Assembly: GCA_020636495.1 (NCBI GenBank) | Contig: JACJXQ010000010.1 | Span: 10,380-74,379 of the forward strand | Origin: Chitinophagales bacterium | Lineage (GTDB): Bacteria; Bacteroidota; Bacteroidia; Chitinophagales; Chitinophagaceae | Direction of reading: 5' to 3' | Length of the DNA: 64,000 nt | In this document: one piece after another, positions 41,962 to 50,097 of the stretch | Position numbering within the stretch: the first letter of the stretch is position 1 | How the letters are laid out: every line of letters begins with the position of its first letter | Translations under genes and position numbers: made by a program | The notes under the pieces: model-generated | What the model saw: the letters and a program-made list of their open reading frames with translations, nothing else | The model's database searches: none | Told to the model about the DNA's origin: nothing

Positions 41962-42037
41962 ATTATAACCAAATGTTATAGTACCTATAAATTATAAGTA
42001 TTACTTATTATTCTTTGGTTTTGTAGTTTTGAGTTCT
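41956..42037 (+). repeat. 82-bp terminator-tail/promoter repeat, copy B
   Basis: Second copy of the unit at 39051; its -7 element TAGTTTTG lies at 42024-42031, 19 bases before the next ATG. Confidence 0.8.
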
Positions 42038-42050
42038 AAACAATTTTCAT

Positions 42051-42233
42051 ATGACACGATCTGAAAAGAACCAAATCTACTCAGCCGCTTTGCAGGGCGT
42101 GCTGGCTAATTCCGTAAACAGTGGTGCCAGCACCGACTACTTAATACGTAGAGCTATCGCCACAGCAGACGCATACATCGCAGCGTTAGAGGAAAAGCAC
42201 CAGGGGCAAGTAAATGAGGTATCCGGTGATTAA
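42051..42233 (+). CDS. Small helical protein
   Basis: 60 residues, almost entirely helical and Ala-rich, with an acidic end. Overlaps the next gene by 20 bases. Confidence 0.5.
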   Translation: MTRSEKNQIYSAALQGVLANSVNSGASTDYLIRRAIATADAYIAALEEKHQGQVNEVSGD

Positions 42234-42423
42234 GCACGTCACAGATACCAAATACCCCGATGATTGCCCCGTAAGGCTATCTGAACGGGTAACTACCCTG
42301 CTGGATAATCGTCCCCGCAATAAACGGGAATTACCCGCATGGAAAGCTCAGGTAAGGAAACTGATGACAGCCTACAACAAAGCAACGGGTATAGATGCGT
42401 ATAACATTAACTCAATTAATTGA
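42214..42423 (+). CDS. Small basic protein
   Basis: 69 residues with many Lys/Arg (RPRNKRELPAWKAQVRKLM). Its end carries a 13-bp palindrome. Confidence 0.5.
   Translation: MRYPVIKHVTDTKYPDDCPVRLSERVTTLLDNRPRNKRELPAWKAQVRKLMTAYNKATGIDAYNINSIN
42407..42419. repeat. 13-bp TTAA palindrome, copy 11
   Basis: TTAACTCAATTAA, inside the last codons of the preceding gene and 5 bases before the next ATG. Confidence 0.7.
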
Positions 42424-42424
42424 T

Positions 42425-42616
42425 ATGAGGACCACATTATTTGATAGCTTTGAGGATGCGGTACAGGAATGTAAGCGGGTGTCTTATGAAAACCCGCACG
42501 TATTGGGGGTATATCTCCACCGTACAGGCAAATTCTCCGTCAGGGTATATACAACTACCCGTAAATGGTTTTGCAGCTTTAAAAGCGGCAAATATTGGCA
42601 AAGTATCATAGACTAA
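42425..42616 (+). CDS. Small unknown protein
   Basis: 63 residues from the ATG at 42425, preferred over 42395 because the latter lies before the palindrome. Aromatic and basic second half (TTRKWFCSFKSGKYW). Confidence 0.5.
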   Translation: MRTTLFDSFEDAVQECKRVSYENPHVLGVYLHRTGKFSVRVYTTTRKWFCSFKSGKYWQSIID

Positions 42617-42627
42617 AAAACTATAGT

Positions 42628-43128
42628 ATGAAATACACTAATGAATTTATGGCAAGGTTATACGCATCCTACTGGGGATGCCTTACTACTTATGTAGATG
42701 ATGAGGGCACACCCTGTCGGGTAGACGCTAAAACACTTGACTTTGCCATACAGGAAAATTTTGCTAACGGTAAGCTGGTACTTACGCCGTTATCTAAAAT
42801 AACAGCTATGGACCGTTTGGTAGTAGCCAAAATAATAACAGGCAACAATATAGCCACAGAGGGTAAAGTATCGGGTAATACGTACACATATTTCGTTGAT
42901 TGTTCCAAGTCCATAGATGCGGGCATACACGTAAACCTGAAATTTTCTGACTTTGTGGGCAGAATTGCTCAGAGTGAGGGTTGGTTAGCTGGTTTTTTCG
43001 GACCTGCCGTATTGGATTATCTACGTATGCGGGGGTATCTTACAGAATATACTGGTGTCAACGGTACGGAGCGTATTACCATATGGGACTTGGTAGATGC
43101 GGGGTTAGCTATAACTAAATCTGAATAA
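42628..43128 (+). CDS. Unknown protein
   Basis: 166 residues from the ATG at 42628. Mixed fold, with ISKITAMDRLVVAKI-like strands and a Gly/Trp-rich helix (EGWLAGFFGPAVLDYLRMRG) in the C-terminal third. No family recognised. Confidence 0.5.
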   Translation: MKYTNEFMARLYASYWGCLTTYVDDEGTPCRVDAKTLDFAIQENFANGKLVLTPLSKITAMDRLVVAKIITGNNIATEGKVSGNTYTYFVDCSKSIDAGIHVNLKFSDFVGRIAQSEGWLAGFFGPAVLDYLRMRGYLTEYTGVNGTERITIWDLVDAGLAITKSE

Positions 43129-43129
43129 T

Positions 43130-43231
43130 ATGAGCAAACATCATTACATCCGGGGGTTTGTATTCCTGCTCATGCTGGCTATTATGGCGGCTATCTGCGG
43201 GATTATTAATTACATAATACACAATCTATAA
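43130..43231 (+). CDS. Tiny membrane peptide
   Basis: 33 residues: a polar start with HHYIR, then an unbroken hydrophobic helix to residue 28. Begins one base after the preceding stop codon. Confidence 0.5.
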   Translation: MSKHHYIRGFVFLLMLAIMAAICGIINYIIHNL

Positions 43232-43234
43232 AGT

Positions 43235-43657
43235 ATGACCAAACAAGCATCATTTACCCGCACAGCATCTAAAGACCGTATGGTATACAAAGCCATGCAC
43301 ATGATACGCCGTATAAAAGCACTTAACCCGTTTAATGTGCACGGGTATTTACGGTACAGACCGTCATATTCAACGCACATATTCGGCGGTGATGTCTGCA
43401 CGGCATCTTACGGGTTGTATAAGTGTACCGTAAAAACTAATAATGGGAACATTAGAGTAGACGGCCTACCCGACAGTTTTCACCAATCGCTGACAGGCCA
43501 TGACGAACTATGGAATTTATACGATACGCACCTCGCAGGCAGAAAGATAGGCAAATTTAAGTGTATATTATCGGCGATAAGTATGGTATATACATACCCT
43601 GGCTTATGCAACGAGTATGACTGGACAATCAAACTACTTAAAGTATACAGAGCATGA
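43235..43657 (+). CDS. Unknown basic protein
   Basis: 140 residues, basic N-terminal third (TASKDRMVYKAMHMIRRIKA) then mixed fold. ATGA overlap with the next gene. Confidence 0.5.
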   Translation: MTKQASFTRTASKDRMVYKAMHMIRRIKALNPFNVHGYLRYRPSYSTHIFGGDVCTASYGLYKCTVKTNNGNIRVDGLPDSFHQSLTGHDELWNLYDTHLAGRKIGKFKCILSAISMVYTYPGLCNEYDWTIKLLKVYRA

Positions 43658-44061
43658 CAACAGAAAAATTACAGAAAGCATTTAAGATTGGTTACACAGA
43701 CGGGTATGTGCTTACCCGCATATACAGATCAACCACACTTACCGGTAACCCGTCCAAGATGGTAGTAAAGCTATGTAACTTGGATAAAGGCAAGTTTATA
43801 GTATTCGATAACTTGGTACTATTGAATACGGATGAGCTGGATGGCGGGCAGGACGTGGTTAAGAAGTATAAGGATAAATACCTGGTGCGTAGAAAAGTTG
43901 CATACCAGGTTGGTACTTTTATGGAGATACTACACAACCTGCTGCATGACCTCCATGACATCGGGCATATTATGGTGTGTGATCTGTACAGGTTTACACC
44001 GGAACCACCTGATGACGTGGTGGGTAGTATGTTCGCAGGAATGCCTGTAGGTGAAGCATAA
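43654..44061 (+). CDS. Unknown protein
   Basis: 135 residues, with a His/Asp-rich helix (LHNLLHDLHDIGHIMV) near residues 92-107 that could bind a metal. Not recognised. Confidence 0.5.
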   Translation: MTTEKLQKAFKIGYTDGYVLTRIYRSTTLTGNPSKMVVKLCNLDKGKFIVFDNLVLLNTDELDGGQDVVKKYKDKYLVRRKVAYQVGTFMEILHNLLHDLHDIGHIMVCDLYRFTPEPPDDVVGSMFAGMPVGEA

Positions 44062-44062
44062 C

Positions 44063-44128
44063 ATGGTCCGTATGCGGGAAAAAATGGATAATGAACTCGT
44101 TGAAGCATTATTAAAATCTAAAAAATAA
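44063..44128 (+). CDS. Possible 21-residue peptide
   Basis: MVRMREKMDNELVEALLKSKK: amphipathic and basic, one base after the previous stop. Too short to be sure. Confidence 0.25.
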   Translation: MVRMREKMDNELVEALLKSKK

Positions 44129-44186
44129 TCAGCATGGTCACAAGAGCGCCGCCCGGTACGGGGAATTATATACATTTTTACACTAA

Positions 44187-44199
44187 TTAATTTACTTAA
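44187..44199. repeat. 13-bp TTAA palindrome, copy 12
   Basis: TTAATTTACTTAA, 19 bases before the secreted protein ATG. Confidence 0.7.
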
Positions 44200-44218
44200 A
44201 AAAAAACAGTTAAAACTT

Positions 44219-44656
44219 ATGAAAAAACTAATAGCGTTGATCGGGTTATTCATGTGCATAGCAATAGCACTACCTACAGTGGCCAGTGCCCTGTTCTACA
44301 CAACATCTACCAGGTATTACACAGACAACAACGGGTGCCAGGTGACTGAGATAAAGAAAACCCACTACGGTACATTTGCGGGGATACCCTACGTAATATC
44401 ACAAAGCCTGCACGTCATCACCGATTGCGGTGGGTTGATAACATCTTATGATATTGACATGGATGTGCTCAAAGATGCTGAAAATGTAGCCTACGGGTTT
44501 GATAACATTAATCCTACTGATCCGGCGGGCTACGGGTATGCTGCGAACGAAGATTACCAGCAGTACTGGCTTAGTAATGCGAACGGTACGGGTATAAACG
44601 ATGAGACCTGGGGAGGTACCCGGGAGTGTAGTGAATGGTCTGAGTGTACTGATTAA
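44219..44656 (+). CDS. Exported protein with signal peptide
   Basis: 145 residues. A clear signal peptide (MKK, hydrophobic core to about residue 22, small residues VASA before the likely cleavage site). The mature part has Cys at about 40, 70, 136 and 142, able to form disulfides in the periplasm, and an acidic C-terminus. Export suggests a role at the cell surface, such as blocking superinfection or modifying the envelope, but nothing in the sequence proves it. Two terminators follow. Confidence 0.6.
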   Translation: MKKLIALIGLFMCIAIALPTVASALFYTTSTRYYTDNNGCQVTEIKKTHYGTFAGIPYVISQSLHVITDCGGLITSYDIDMDVLKDAENVAYGFDNINPTDPAGYGYAANEDYQQYWLSNANGTGINDETWGGTRECSEWSECTD

Positions 44657-44681
44657 TAGCGCATTTGTCCTACTATATGCG

Positions 44682-44734
44682 GGGGCGGGGAGTTATCTCT
44701 GCCCCTTTTTCTATTCGGGGGTATCCCCCTTTTT
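44682..44734 (+). terminator. Tandem terminators
   Basis: First: GGGGC with GCCCC outside GAG/CTC, then TTTTT. Second: GGGGG-TAT-CCCCC then TTTTT. Confidence 0.85.
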
Positions 44735-45258
44735 AATACTTACCCGTCCCGGGGGTTTTCCTTTCTTATGTTTTAGTATTTCCCCTCGTCCCCTCGGGGT
44801 ATATCAGGCCCTTTACCTACCGATAACTGACTGGGGCGGGGATTTGTGTCATCACGACATTTGACCACTAAATATTCAATAAATGAATACACCAGTAAAT
44901 TATCTTAAGGTTTGTATTATCCAGGCTTGTCAACTGACTAAGTGGCAGATAATCGGGCTAATTATAAATCCGCATACCTTGACGGGGATCATCCTCTGTG
45001 ACTGATTGAACAGTATCGTATAGGTTACCTGTTGACGGCCTTTAATTCAGCGCAGGTATTTCGGGGATGTCCATACTTTCCTCACGTAACTTGATATTAT
45101 CTCTACCGTGGGGCTTTCTTATAAAGAGCGTAGAACTTTCATTTGTGGTTTTTCCTAACCACCGGGGGTGAAAACTTTAAGACCCGTTGGGTACAAAGTT
45201 ACGGTGCTTTTACCCGTAAATACAAATACGATTTTTATGTGATTTGAAATGTGAAAAA
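44735..45258. other. Noncoding stretch
   Basis: About 520 bases with no convincing gene. It holds C- and G-rich runs, a small GTGGTT/AACCAC hairpin near 45150 and, on the minus strand, a 44-codon open stretch annotated separately. An origin of replication or a regulatory region are possibilities; no iterons were found. Confidence 0.5.
45042..45176 (-). pseudogene. Possible decayed gene fragment on minus strand
   Basis: An open stretch of 44 codons without a start codon, ending in a stop at 45042, reads RWLGKTTNESSTLFIRKP and DNIKLREESMDIPEIPALN, which looks like a genuine protein C-terminus. It may be the remnant of a gene lost by deletion. Family not identified. Confidence 0.3.
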
Positions 45259-45271
45259 TTAAGTGAGTTAA
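45259..45271. repeat. 13-bp TTAA palindrome, copy 13
   Basis: TTAAGTGAGTTAA, the only copy clearly upstream of a -7 element (TATATTTG, 24 bases later) rather than near an ATG. Confidence 0.7.
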
Positions 45272-45295
45272 TTTTTTCGTACCAGCGGGTTTTGC

Positions 45296-45303
45296 TATAT
45301 TTG
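45296..45303 (+). promoter_or_regulatory. -7 promoter element of candidate small RNA
   Basis: TATATTTG, followed 35 bases later by a terminator hairpin with no gene between. Confidence 0.45.
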
Positions 45304-45307
45304 TGGT

Positions 45308-45362
45308 CCAAGAGCTGAACATTTATAATTATTTCCTGCCCCGTTTCTACGGGGTATTTTTA
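45308..45362 (+). ncRNA. Candidate 55-nt small RNA
   Basis: Bounded by the TATATTTG box upstream and, at 45339-45360, a CCCCGT-TTCT-ACGGGG hairpin with TATTTTT. No start codon with a useful frame lies inside. An attenuated leader for the next unit is the alternative. Confidence 0.4.
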
Positions 45363-45430
45363 TGTAAAGATATTTTACACATTACCCTGACGTGTAAAGA
45401 TTGTTACCCGTTTTTTGCTACATAGGATTT

Positions 45431-45465
45431 GTCTATACGCCCGATAAAATATAAGTATGTACTAA
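45431..45465 (+). promoter_or_regulatory. 35-bp operator-like element, rightward copy
   Basis: 31 of 35 bases match the leftward copy at 55760-55794. Contains the core TATACGCCCGATA. Lies before the first rightward gene of the small-gene block. Confidence 0.65.
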
Positions 45466-45480
45466 ATGTCGGCAAGTGTT

Positions 45481-45488
45481 TACATTTG
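45481..45488 (+). promoter_or_regulatory. -7 promoter element abutting ATG
   Basis: TACATTTG ends four bases before the ATG at 45493. Confidence 0.5.
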
Positions 45489-45492
45489 TGGT

Positions 45493-45687
45493 ATGAAACA
45501 TCAATCAGATTGTTACAGGACAATAAACGGAGTACGCATGGTAAACTATGCTGATTTGTGTATGACCGATGAACGTAATGCTGGTATGATCAAGGAGGCT
45601 AAAGAGCTTTACCGTAAGGTGCGTAAGATAAAACACCCCGCCGGTTATTATCAACTATTCGTAGCAGAACCAAAAAAAAACAGCTAA
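45493..45687 (+). CDS. Small unknown protein opening the small-gene block
   Basis: 64 residues from the ATG at 45493. An ATG at 45466 is in frame but upstream of the promoter element. Basic C-terminal helix (EAKELYRKVRKIKHPAGYY). Predicted leaderless message. Confidence 0.55.
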   Translation: MKHQSDCYRTINGVRMVNYADLCMTDERNAGMIKEAKELYRKVRKIKHPAGYYQLFVAEPKKNS

Positions 45688-45688
45688 C

Positions 45689-46069
45689 ATGACCCAAGTA
45701 AAACCATATATAAACAATTTCAAATTCCGTGGCATCTCAATAGCTACGGGTGACTGGATTTATGGCTGGCCTATATCAACACCGGAATTTCCTGATAAGT
45801 GGTGCATCATGTACAAAAACGACCCGATACAGGTAATACCCGACACTATATCTGACTATACGGATATGACTGATGATGAGGGCGATGACCTGTACATAGG
45901 TGACAAAGTACGGTGCGGTAAAGATGATTGGCCTGCTGAGCTCGTATTCACCATATGGCGGGGAATTGACGGTGGCCTGATACTCCGTGCCGGGGATGAA
46001 AGTGCTATGGATATAAACACCCCCGACACTATGGTGTTGTGTGGTAATATTCACACTGATAAAAATTAA
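45689..46069 (+). CDS. YopX-like protein
   Basis: 126 residues. NFKFRGISIATGDWIYGWP, then VIPDTISDYTDMTDDEGDDL and YIGDKV (residues 47-74) follow the YopX family pattern (K-F-R-G, G-x-W-v-y-G, t-v-x-Q-y-T-G-l-x-D-x-x-G-x-x-I-y-E-G-D). YopX proteins are common in phages of Firmicutes and Bacteroidota; their role is unknown. One base after the previous stop. Confidence 0.75.
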   Translation: MTQVKPYINNFKFRGISIATGDWIYGWPISTPEFPDKWCIMYKNDPIQVIPDTISDYTDMTDDEGDDLYIGDKVRCGKDDWPAELVFTIWRGIDGGLILRAGDESAMDINTPDTMVLCGNIHTDKN

Positions 46070-46074
46070 GTACT

Positions 46075-46590
46075 ATGACATTCTATTACGACAATATAAG
46101 CGACATACCACCGCATTTGGTGGATGCTATTAAAAGTAATTTCCCAGGACACAACTTATGCGTATTCGTAGCAACCGAGAGTACCTTGCAAGGGCGTAGG
46201 GTGGTTGTGGGGGTTGTAACGCCGGATAATCATCCGTATGGCGGTTATGCTCACAGTATAAACGCATTCGTATCCGGGTACATAGCAGGCTGGAACTCGG
46301 GGGTTAACACAGAACCGGTAAAAGATGACAAGGCAGGTGAACAGTCACGGGCGGATGATAAAGACAGGTATGACAGGCTGTTGCAGTTAGCCAACACCCC
46401 CGAACATTTACGGGTAGGCAGTGTACATGTAAACACTGAAACTGCTGAGGGTATGAGTATTGCCATGGTTTTGAAGTATAGGAATAATTGCCTGAGTATA
46501 TTAAGGTTATCACCGAATGATGACGGTAATTACTATAACCTGCTGGCGGTGAATAAGGAGATCGCTAAGGCATTAGGGTTTGAATATTAA
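46075..46590 (+). CDS. Unknown protein
   Basis: 171 residues with a polar, charged middle (KDDKAGEQSRADDKDRYDRL). No family recognised. Confidence 0.5.
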   Translation: MTFYYDNISDIPPHLVDAIKSNFPGHNLCVFVATESTLQGRRVVVGVVTPDNHPYGGYAHSINAFVSGYIAGWNSGVNTEPVKDDKAGEQSRADDKDRYDRLLQLANTPEHLRVGSVHVNTETAEGMSIAMVLKYRNNCLSILRLSPNDDGNYYNLLAVNKEIAKALGFEY

Positions 46591-46599
46591 TTCACTTAA
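46587..46599. repeat. 13-bp TTAA palindrome, copy 14
   Basis: TTAATTCACTTAA, overlapping the preceding stop and 10 bases before the ATG at 46610. Confidence 0.75.
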
Positions 46600-46609
46600 T
46601 TTTTTATTT

Positions 46610-46867
46610 ATGTCAGGTATTAATGACGGGGTAGCAGAAACTTTAGAAATTGTTAGTATGGGTGGAGAAACCATACGGAATAACTGTTTTACACCAGGCG
46701 GGGAATTTGTATATTTTGCAAAGCGTACACACAATAGTGTAGCGGGAATTGACGGACGGCCCTTTACAACTATGGAAAGTACATTCTGCGTTATGGGGGT
46801 CATTCCACAGGAAGCCATGGAGGCGTGGCAGGAATTTGAGAATAAACTTTATTCGTTAATAAAATAA
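46610..46867 (+). CDS. Small unknown protein
   Basis: 85 residues from the ATG at 46610, which follows the palindrome; an upstream ATG at 46580 lies before it. Two Cys and a C-terminal acidic helix. Not recognised. Confidence 0.5.
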   Translation: MSGINDGVAETLEIVSMGGETIRNNCFTPGGEFVYFAKRTHNSVAGIDGRPFTTMESTFCVMGVIPQEAMEAWQEFENKLYSLIK

Positions 46868-46874
46868 GCACATT

Positions 46875-47189
46875 ATGGCAAGAATAATATACGAACCCGG
46901 GGATCGGGTAGTTATCGTAAAAACGGGTTTAATAGACTGGGAACAGTTGGACGTATTAGCTGATAACGGATTGGATGTCGGCGATCAGTTAATCGTATCT
47001 GAGGTATCGGACCCTGTTACGGACAAAGAAAACTGGGTAGTTATAGGCGTACAGGGTAACGGGACCGCTGTACATAAGTATAAACTACACCCGGCACACG
47101 TATTGCCTTTGCATGTGTTCAATGATGCTATGATGACGGCAAAGGTGCGTATACTCACCGCTGTGGAAGATGTGTACACACCGCTGTAA
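46875..47189 (+). CDS. Unknown protein
   Basis: 104 residues. The opening ARIIYEPGDRVVIVKTG and later LDVGDQLIVSEVSDP and YKLHPAHVLPL suggest a small SH3/KOW-like beta barrel. Followed directly by a terminator-promoter cassette. Confidence 0.5.
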   Translation: MARIIYEPGDRVVIVKTGLIDWEQLDVLADNGLDVGDQLIVSEVSDPVTDKENWVVIGVQGNGTAVHKYKLHPAHVLPLHVFNDAMMTAKVRILTAVEDVYTPL

Positions 47190-47191
47190 CA

Positions 47192-47289
47192 ATAACCAAA
47201 ACTTATAACGGGTATAGAGACTAACAATTTCTTATACCCGTTTTGTTTTATAAATTTGCACTTATAATTAACTCTTAAAACTTTTAACA
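47192..47289 (+). repeat. Terminator-promoter-leader cassette, copy 1
   Basis: AACGGGTATA/TATACCCGTT hairpin (47207-47242) with TTGTTTT, then -7 element TAAATTTG (47251-47258), then the leader ending AAAACTTTTAACAATG. Confidence 0.8.
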
Positions 47290-48018
47290 ATGCAGAAATT
47301 ACGCATTTGGGCACGGGTAGGTGCTTACGTTGAATTTGAGGTACCTGATAATTTTACAGTGGATCAGGCTGAGAATGGGCTACATCAGCACATGCATATG
47401 TTGGCTGAGCGTATAAACGGTAAAATACCTGGTATTGAGATAGATGGGGAAACTTATACCCCCGATGCCTGTACTGGTATGGAACTTACAGTTGATGTGG
47501 GCGGTAAAACTTCTGTAATAGAAACCCCCGAGTATGTTTACCCAACGGGGTTTTTTAACGATGACTTTACCGAGTTCACAAACATAACGGTGCCGGTTGA
47601 TTCCCCCAACCGTAAGGGAAAAGTTGTAAAATCTGATCTGCTGGAAGTGAACGGGGTTCTATCCCGTGGTTATGTGGTCCAGTTCCGGGACCATTCACAG
47701 GGATATACCGATCTGCTTACAAAATCCCGTTTGGTTGAAGTACTTTTGAATACATCGCATACATTTTTGGTAACTAAAAAGCAGCCCTATTTAAATATAA
47801 CCAAGTCTGACTATGTTGTATTTGAGTGCCGTTTACCGGGGGTTACATCATGTAGGATAGGTGTAAGTATAAAAGTATCCCAGGCTATTGATGCAACCGA
47901 ATCAAAGACTTATGAGGCTGCCTTTGAAATTGTATTACAGGCAGTGCGTTATCGTATATACGAATCATTGCCCGACCTGGTGGTACCATCCGAATTAACA
48001 ATAAGAAACGATTACTGA
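47290..48018 (+). CDS. Unknown protein
   Basis: 242 residues. N-terminal strands (RIWARVGAYVEFEVPDNFT) and a VKSDLLEVNGVLSRGYVVQF segment in the middle. No family recognised. Couples to the next gene by TGATG. Confidence 0.5.
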   Translation: MQKLRIWARVGAYVEFEVPDNFTVDQAENGLHQHMHMLAERINGKIPGIEIDGETYTPDACTGMELTVDVGGKTSVIETPEYVYPTGFFNDDFTEFTNITVPVDSPNRKGKVVKSDLLEVNGVLSRGYVVQFRDHSQGYTDLLTKSRLVEVLLNTSHTFLVTKKQPYLNITKSDYVVFECRLPGVTSCRIGVSIKVSQAIDATESKTYEAAFEIVLQAVRYRIYESLPDLVVPSELTIRNDY

Positions 48019-48422
48019 TGTTTGAACCTGCAAAAATAAAGAGACGCAAGAAAAAAAGCCCGAAAGCTATTGAGTACAGTCCCAGTACATCTACTAAGCT
48101 GCGCAGGACTATGATGACCTACTTATTAGAAGATTGCGGGGGTGTACTGACAGGTGCTTGGACCATTACACTAAATACCCGTTTCGGTAAAGTGGTGTAT
48201 AATTTCGCAGGCTTTGCCCGTAGCCGGGTGGTCCTTATGTGTTACATGCACATAACCGAACAGGATCAGGTAATACCCGCAAAGGAAGCTATTAAACAGG
48301 CCGGGTGCTACACCCGTTGGTTGCCAACGATCGGGGGATTTAAGCGGGTGATGTATCGAAACAAACCCCCGGAGTTCATACGCAGCTCATTCATTGATTG
48401 GTTTGTAAAACCATTGCTATGA
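48018..48422 (+). CDS. Unknown basic protein
   Basis: 134 residues. Strongly basic N-terminus (KIKRRKKKSPK) followed by a compact mixed fold. Nucleic acid binding is possible. Confidence 0.5.
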   Translation: MFEPAKIKRRKKKSPKAIEYSPSTSTKLRRTMMTYLLEDCGGVLTGAWTITLNTRFGKVVYNFAGFARSRVVLMCYMHITEQDQVIPAKEAIKQAGCYTRWLPTIGGFKRVMYRNKPPEFIRSSFIDWFVKPLL

Positions 48423-48475
48423 TGTGGGGGGTGGCTATTATTGTCCTGGCTTTCTGTCTCAGGCATAGAGATTAA
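48419..48475 (+). CDS. Possible 18-residue membrane peptide
   Basis: MMWGVAIIVLAFCLRHRD overlaps the previous stop through ATGA. Plausible because similar tiny spans occur elsewhere here, but unproven. Confidence 0.25.
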   Translation: MMWGVAIIVLAFCLRHRD

Positions 48476-48562
48476 TTATAACGGGTATAGAGACTAACAA
48501 TTTCCTATACCCGTTTTGTTTTATAAATTTGCACTTATAATTAACTCTTAAAACTTTTAACA
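48476..48562 (+). repeat. Terminator-promoter-leader cassette, copy 2
   Basis: Hairpin 48480-48515, -7 element 48524-48531, same leader as copy 1. Confidence 0.8.
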
Positions 48563-49105
48563 ATGCAAAAAACCATCTTAACAGAGAAGCAACAAAGGCA
48601 GGTGTACGTCTTAGCATTCGGACAGGAATTTGACAGTAAAGAACGCAAACAGCAACCACTGCCTTTATCAATTGCGTACAAAACAGCCGTGCAGGAATTA
48701 CGCACCCGGTTAGAGGTAAACGGGCGATACCTGTCCTTTAAACTTGATGACCTGGCCAACCTGGTAGTAACCGCAACACCCGAGGGTATAGAACTTATAA
48801 ACGACCTCGGACCTGACAGGCCAAATTATAATATTTGGTGGGAACTATCTGAAGATATTATATGCAATAGTGCGTATAGTTGGCTGCGGCCTGAGCACAT
48901 CGGGGCTTTAATATCTGATTCCTGCCCGATACTCGGGTTTGATACGGTTGAACATGAGAATGATCGTTTTGGTACATATGAGGGGATAGATACCCGTTCT
49001 ATTGTTTGGTATTTCCAGGCATACGCCATATTAGATGAATTTGAAGTATTGGCGGCGGGTGATCCGGTGATATTAACCGTATGTGAAAATGAGCCCGTTA
49101 AATAG
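48563..49105 (+). CDS. Unknown protein
   Basis: 180 residues, helical N-terminal third and acidic C-terminal half with several Trp. No family recognised. Confidence 0.5.
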   Translation: MQKTILTEKQQRQVYVLAFGQEFDSKERKQQPLPLSIAYKTAVQELRTRLEVNGRYLSFKLDDLANLVVTATPEGIELINDLGPDRPNYNIWWELSEDIICNSAYSWLRPEHIGALISDSCPILGFDTVEHENDRFGTYEGIDTRSIVWYFQAYAILDEFEVLAAGDPVILTVCENEPVK

Positions 49106-49111
49106 TACATC

Positions 49112-49456
49112 ATGAGAAAAGGCGTAGAAGGTACCAATAAAATTTGGCGGGTTATACATGCAGACGCTAACGAAACCGTCATATCTGAGAAAGTATTTTA
49201 CCAGTATGACAAAATGAAGATACAGGCCTATATAAATCATTTCTCACATGCTACTAAATCGGGCGATACGGTAACATATGGTGCTGAATGTGATAGACTG
49301 GCTTTTTACACTTTGTTTGAGGTAGAAAACTTTGCGGGCAAACTGAAACGGTTACTGATAAACAGCACCGCTAATATTGGTCGGGCTGTTTATAAATCTT
49401 TCCATATGTTTGATATGCCCGATTACTTGAAATTAATTGAATTAACTGATCTTTAA
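49112..49456 (+). CDS. Unknown protein
   Basis: 114 residues, mixed fold. Its last codons contain the one 13-bp palindrome that lies fully in coding sequence (49433-49445). Confidence 0.5.
   Translation: MRKGVEGTNKIWRVIHADANETVISEKVFYQYDKMKIQAYINHFSHATKSGDTVTYGAECDRLAFYTLFEVENFAGKLKRLLINSTANIGRAVYKSFHMFDMPDYLKLIELTDL
49433..49445. repeat. 13-bp TTAA palindrome, copy 15
   Basis: TTAATTGAATTAA within the 3' end of the preceding gene, about 65 bases before a terminator. Confidence 0.6.
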
Positions 49457-49508
49457 ATTGCATTATTAAAACAGAATAACGCATAAATAAATAATTAACT
49501 ATTTAAAA

Positions 49509-49540
49509 TAACGGGCCAAAACGCCCGTTATTTTTATTTT
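49509..49540 (+). terminator. Rho-independent terminator
   Basis: AACGGGC pairs with GCCCGTT around CAAAAC, then ATTTTTATTTTT. Confidence 0.9.
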
Positions 49541-49656
49541 TGGTATGTACATATAGGTAAGGTCCTAAAACGGCAGCCATGAAGCCCGTATTGCGAAATT
49601 GGTATAGTTTTTATCTATACAGCTTATAAAAAACCCGTATTAGTACAAATAGAATA

Positions 49657-49701
49657 GTTTTATAAATTTGCACTTATAATTAACTTTTAAAACTTGTAAC
49701 A
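49657..49701 (+). repeat. Promoter-leader half cassette, copy 3
   Basis: -7 element TAAATTTG (49663-49670) and leader as in the full cassettes, but the terminator hairpin is replaced by a different one at 49509. Confidence 0.75.
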
Positions 49702-50070
49702 ATGGCTAAAAATTTTAAAATAAGCGGTAAAAAAATGACTATATACACCATTAACCATTCAGACACGGCCAGTAGCGGGGTTACGTCAAAGCCTGTAGAT
49801 GCGTATAGGGTTACTGTAGACATTATACCAAGCGTTAAATTGGCTATACATAAGAATGATGACGGTAAATGGACCCTAACAGAATTAACAGGAGGTGCCC
49901 AAGCGTACTATAAAACTGAGCACAAAAGGGATTGCCTGATAATGGGACTTATATCGCTTATAGAGAGTAGGGGCGTAGATTGGTACCTAAATGTAATAAA
50001 AGAATTTAACGCCCGAAATAAAAACCACATAGACAGATTAGCGATAGCTGAGCTGAACGGGGTAAATTAA
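49702..50070 (+). CDS. Unknown protein
   Basis: 122 residues, basic N-terminus, strand-rich middle (YRVTVDIIPSVKLAIHK) and helical end. No family recognised. Confidence 0.5.
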   Translation: MAKNFKISGKKMTIYTINHSDTASSGVTSKPVDAYRVTVDIIPSVKLAIHKNDDGKWTLTELTGGAQAYYKTEHKRDCLIMGLISLIESRGVDWYLNVIKEFNARNKNHIDRLAIAELNGVN

Positions 50071-50079
50071 TTCACTTAA
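50067..50079. repeat. 13-bp TTAA palindrome, copy 16
   Basis: TTAATTCACTTAA, overlapping the preceding stop and joined to the AAAACTTGTAACAATG leader. Confidence 0.75.
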
Positions 50080-50097
50080 CTTTTAAAACTTGTAACA

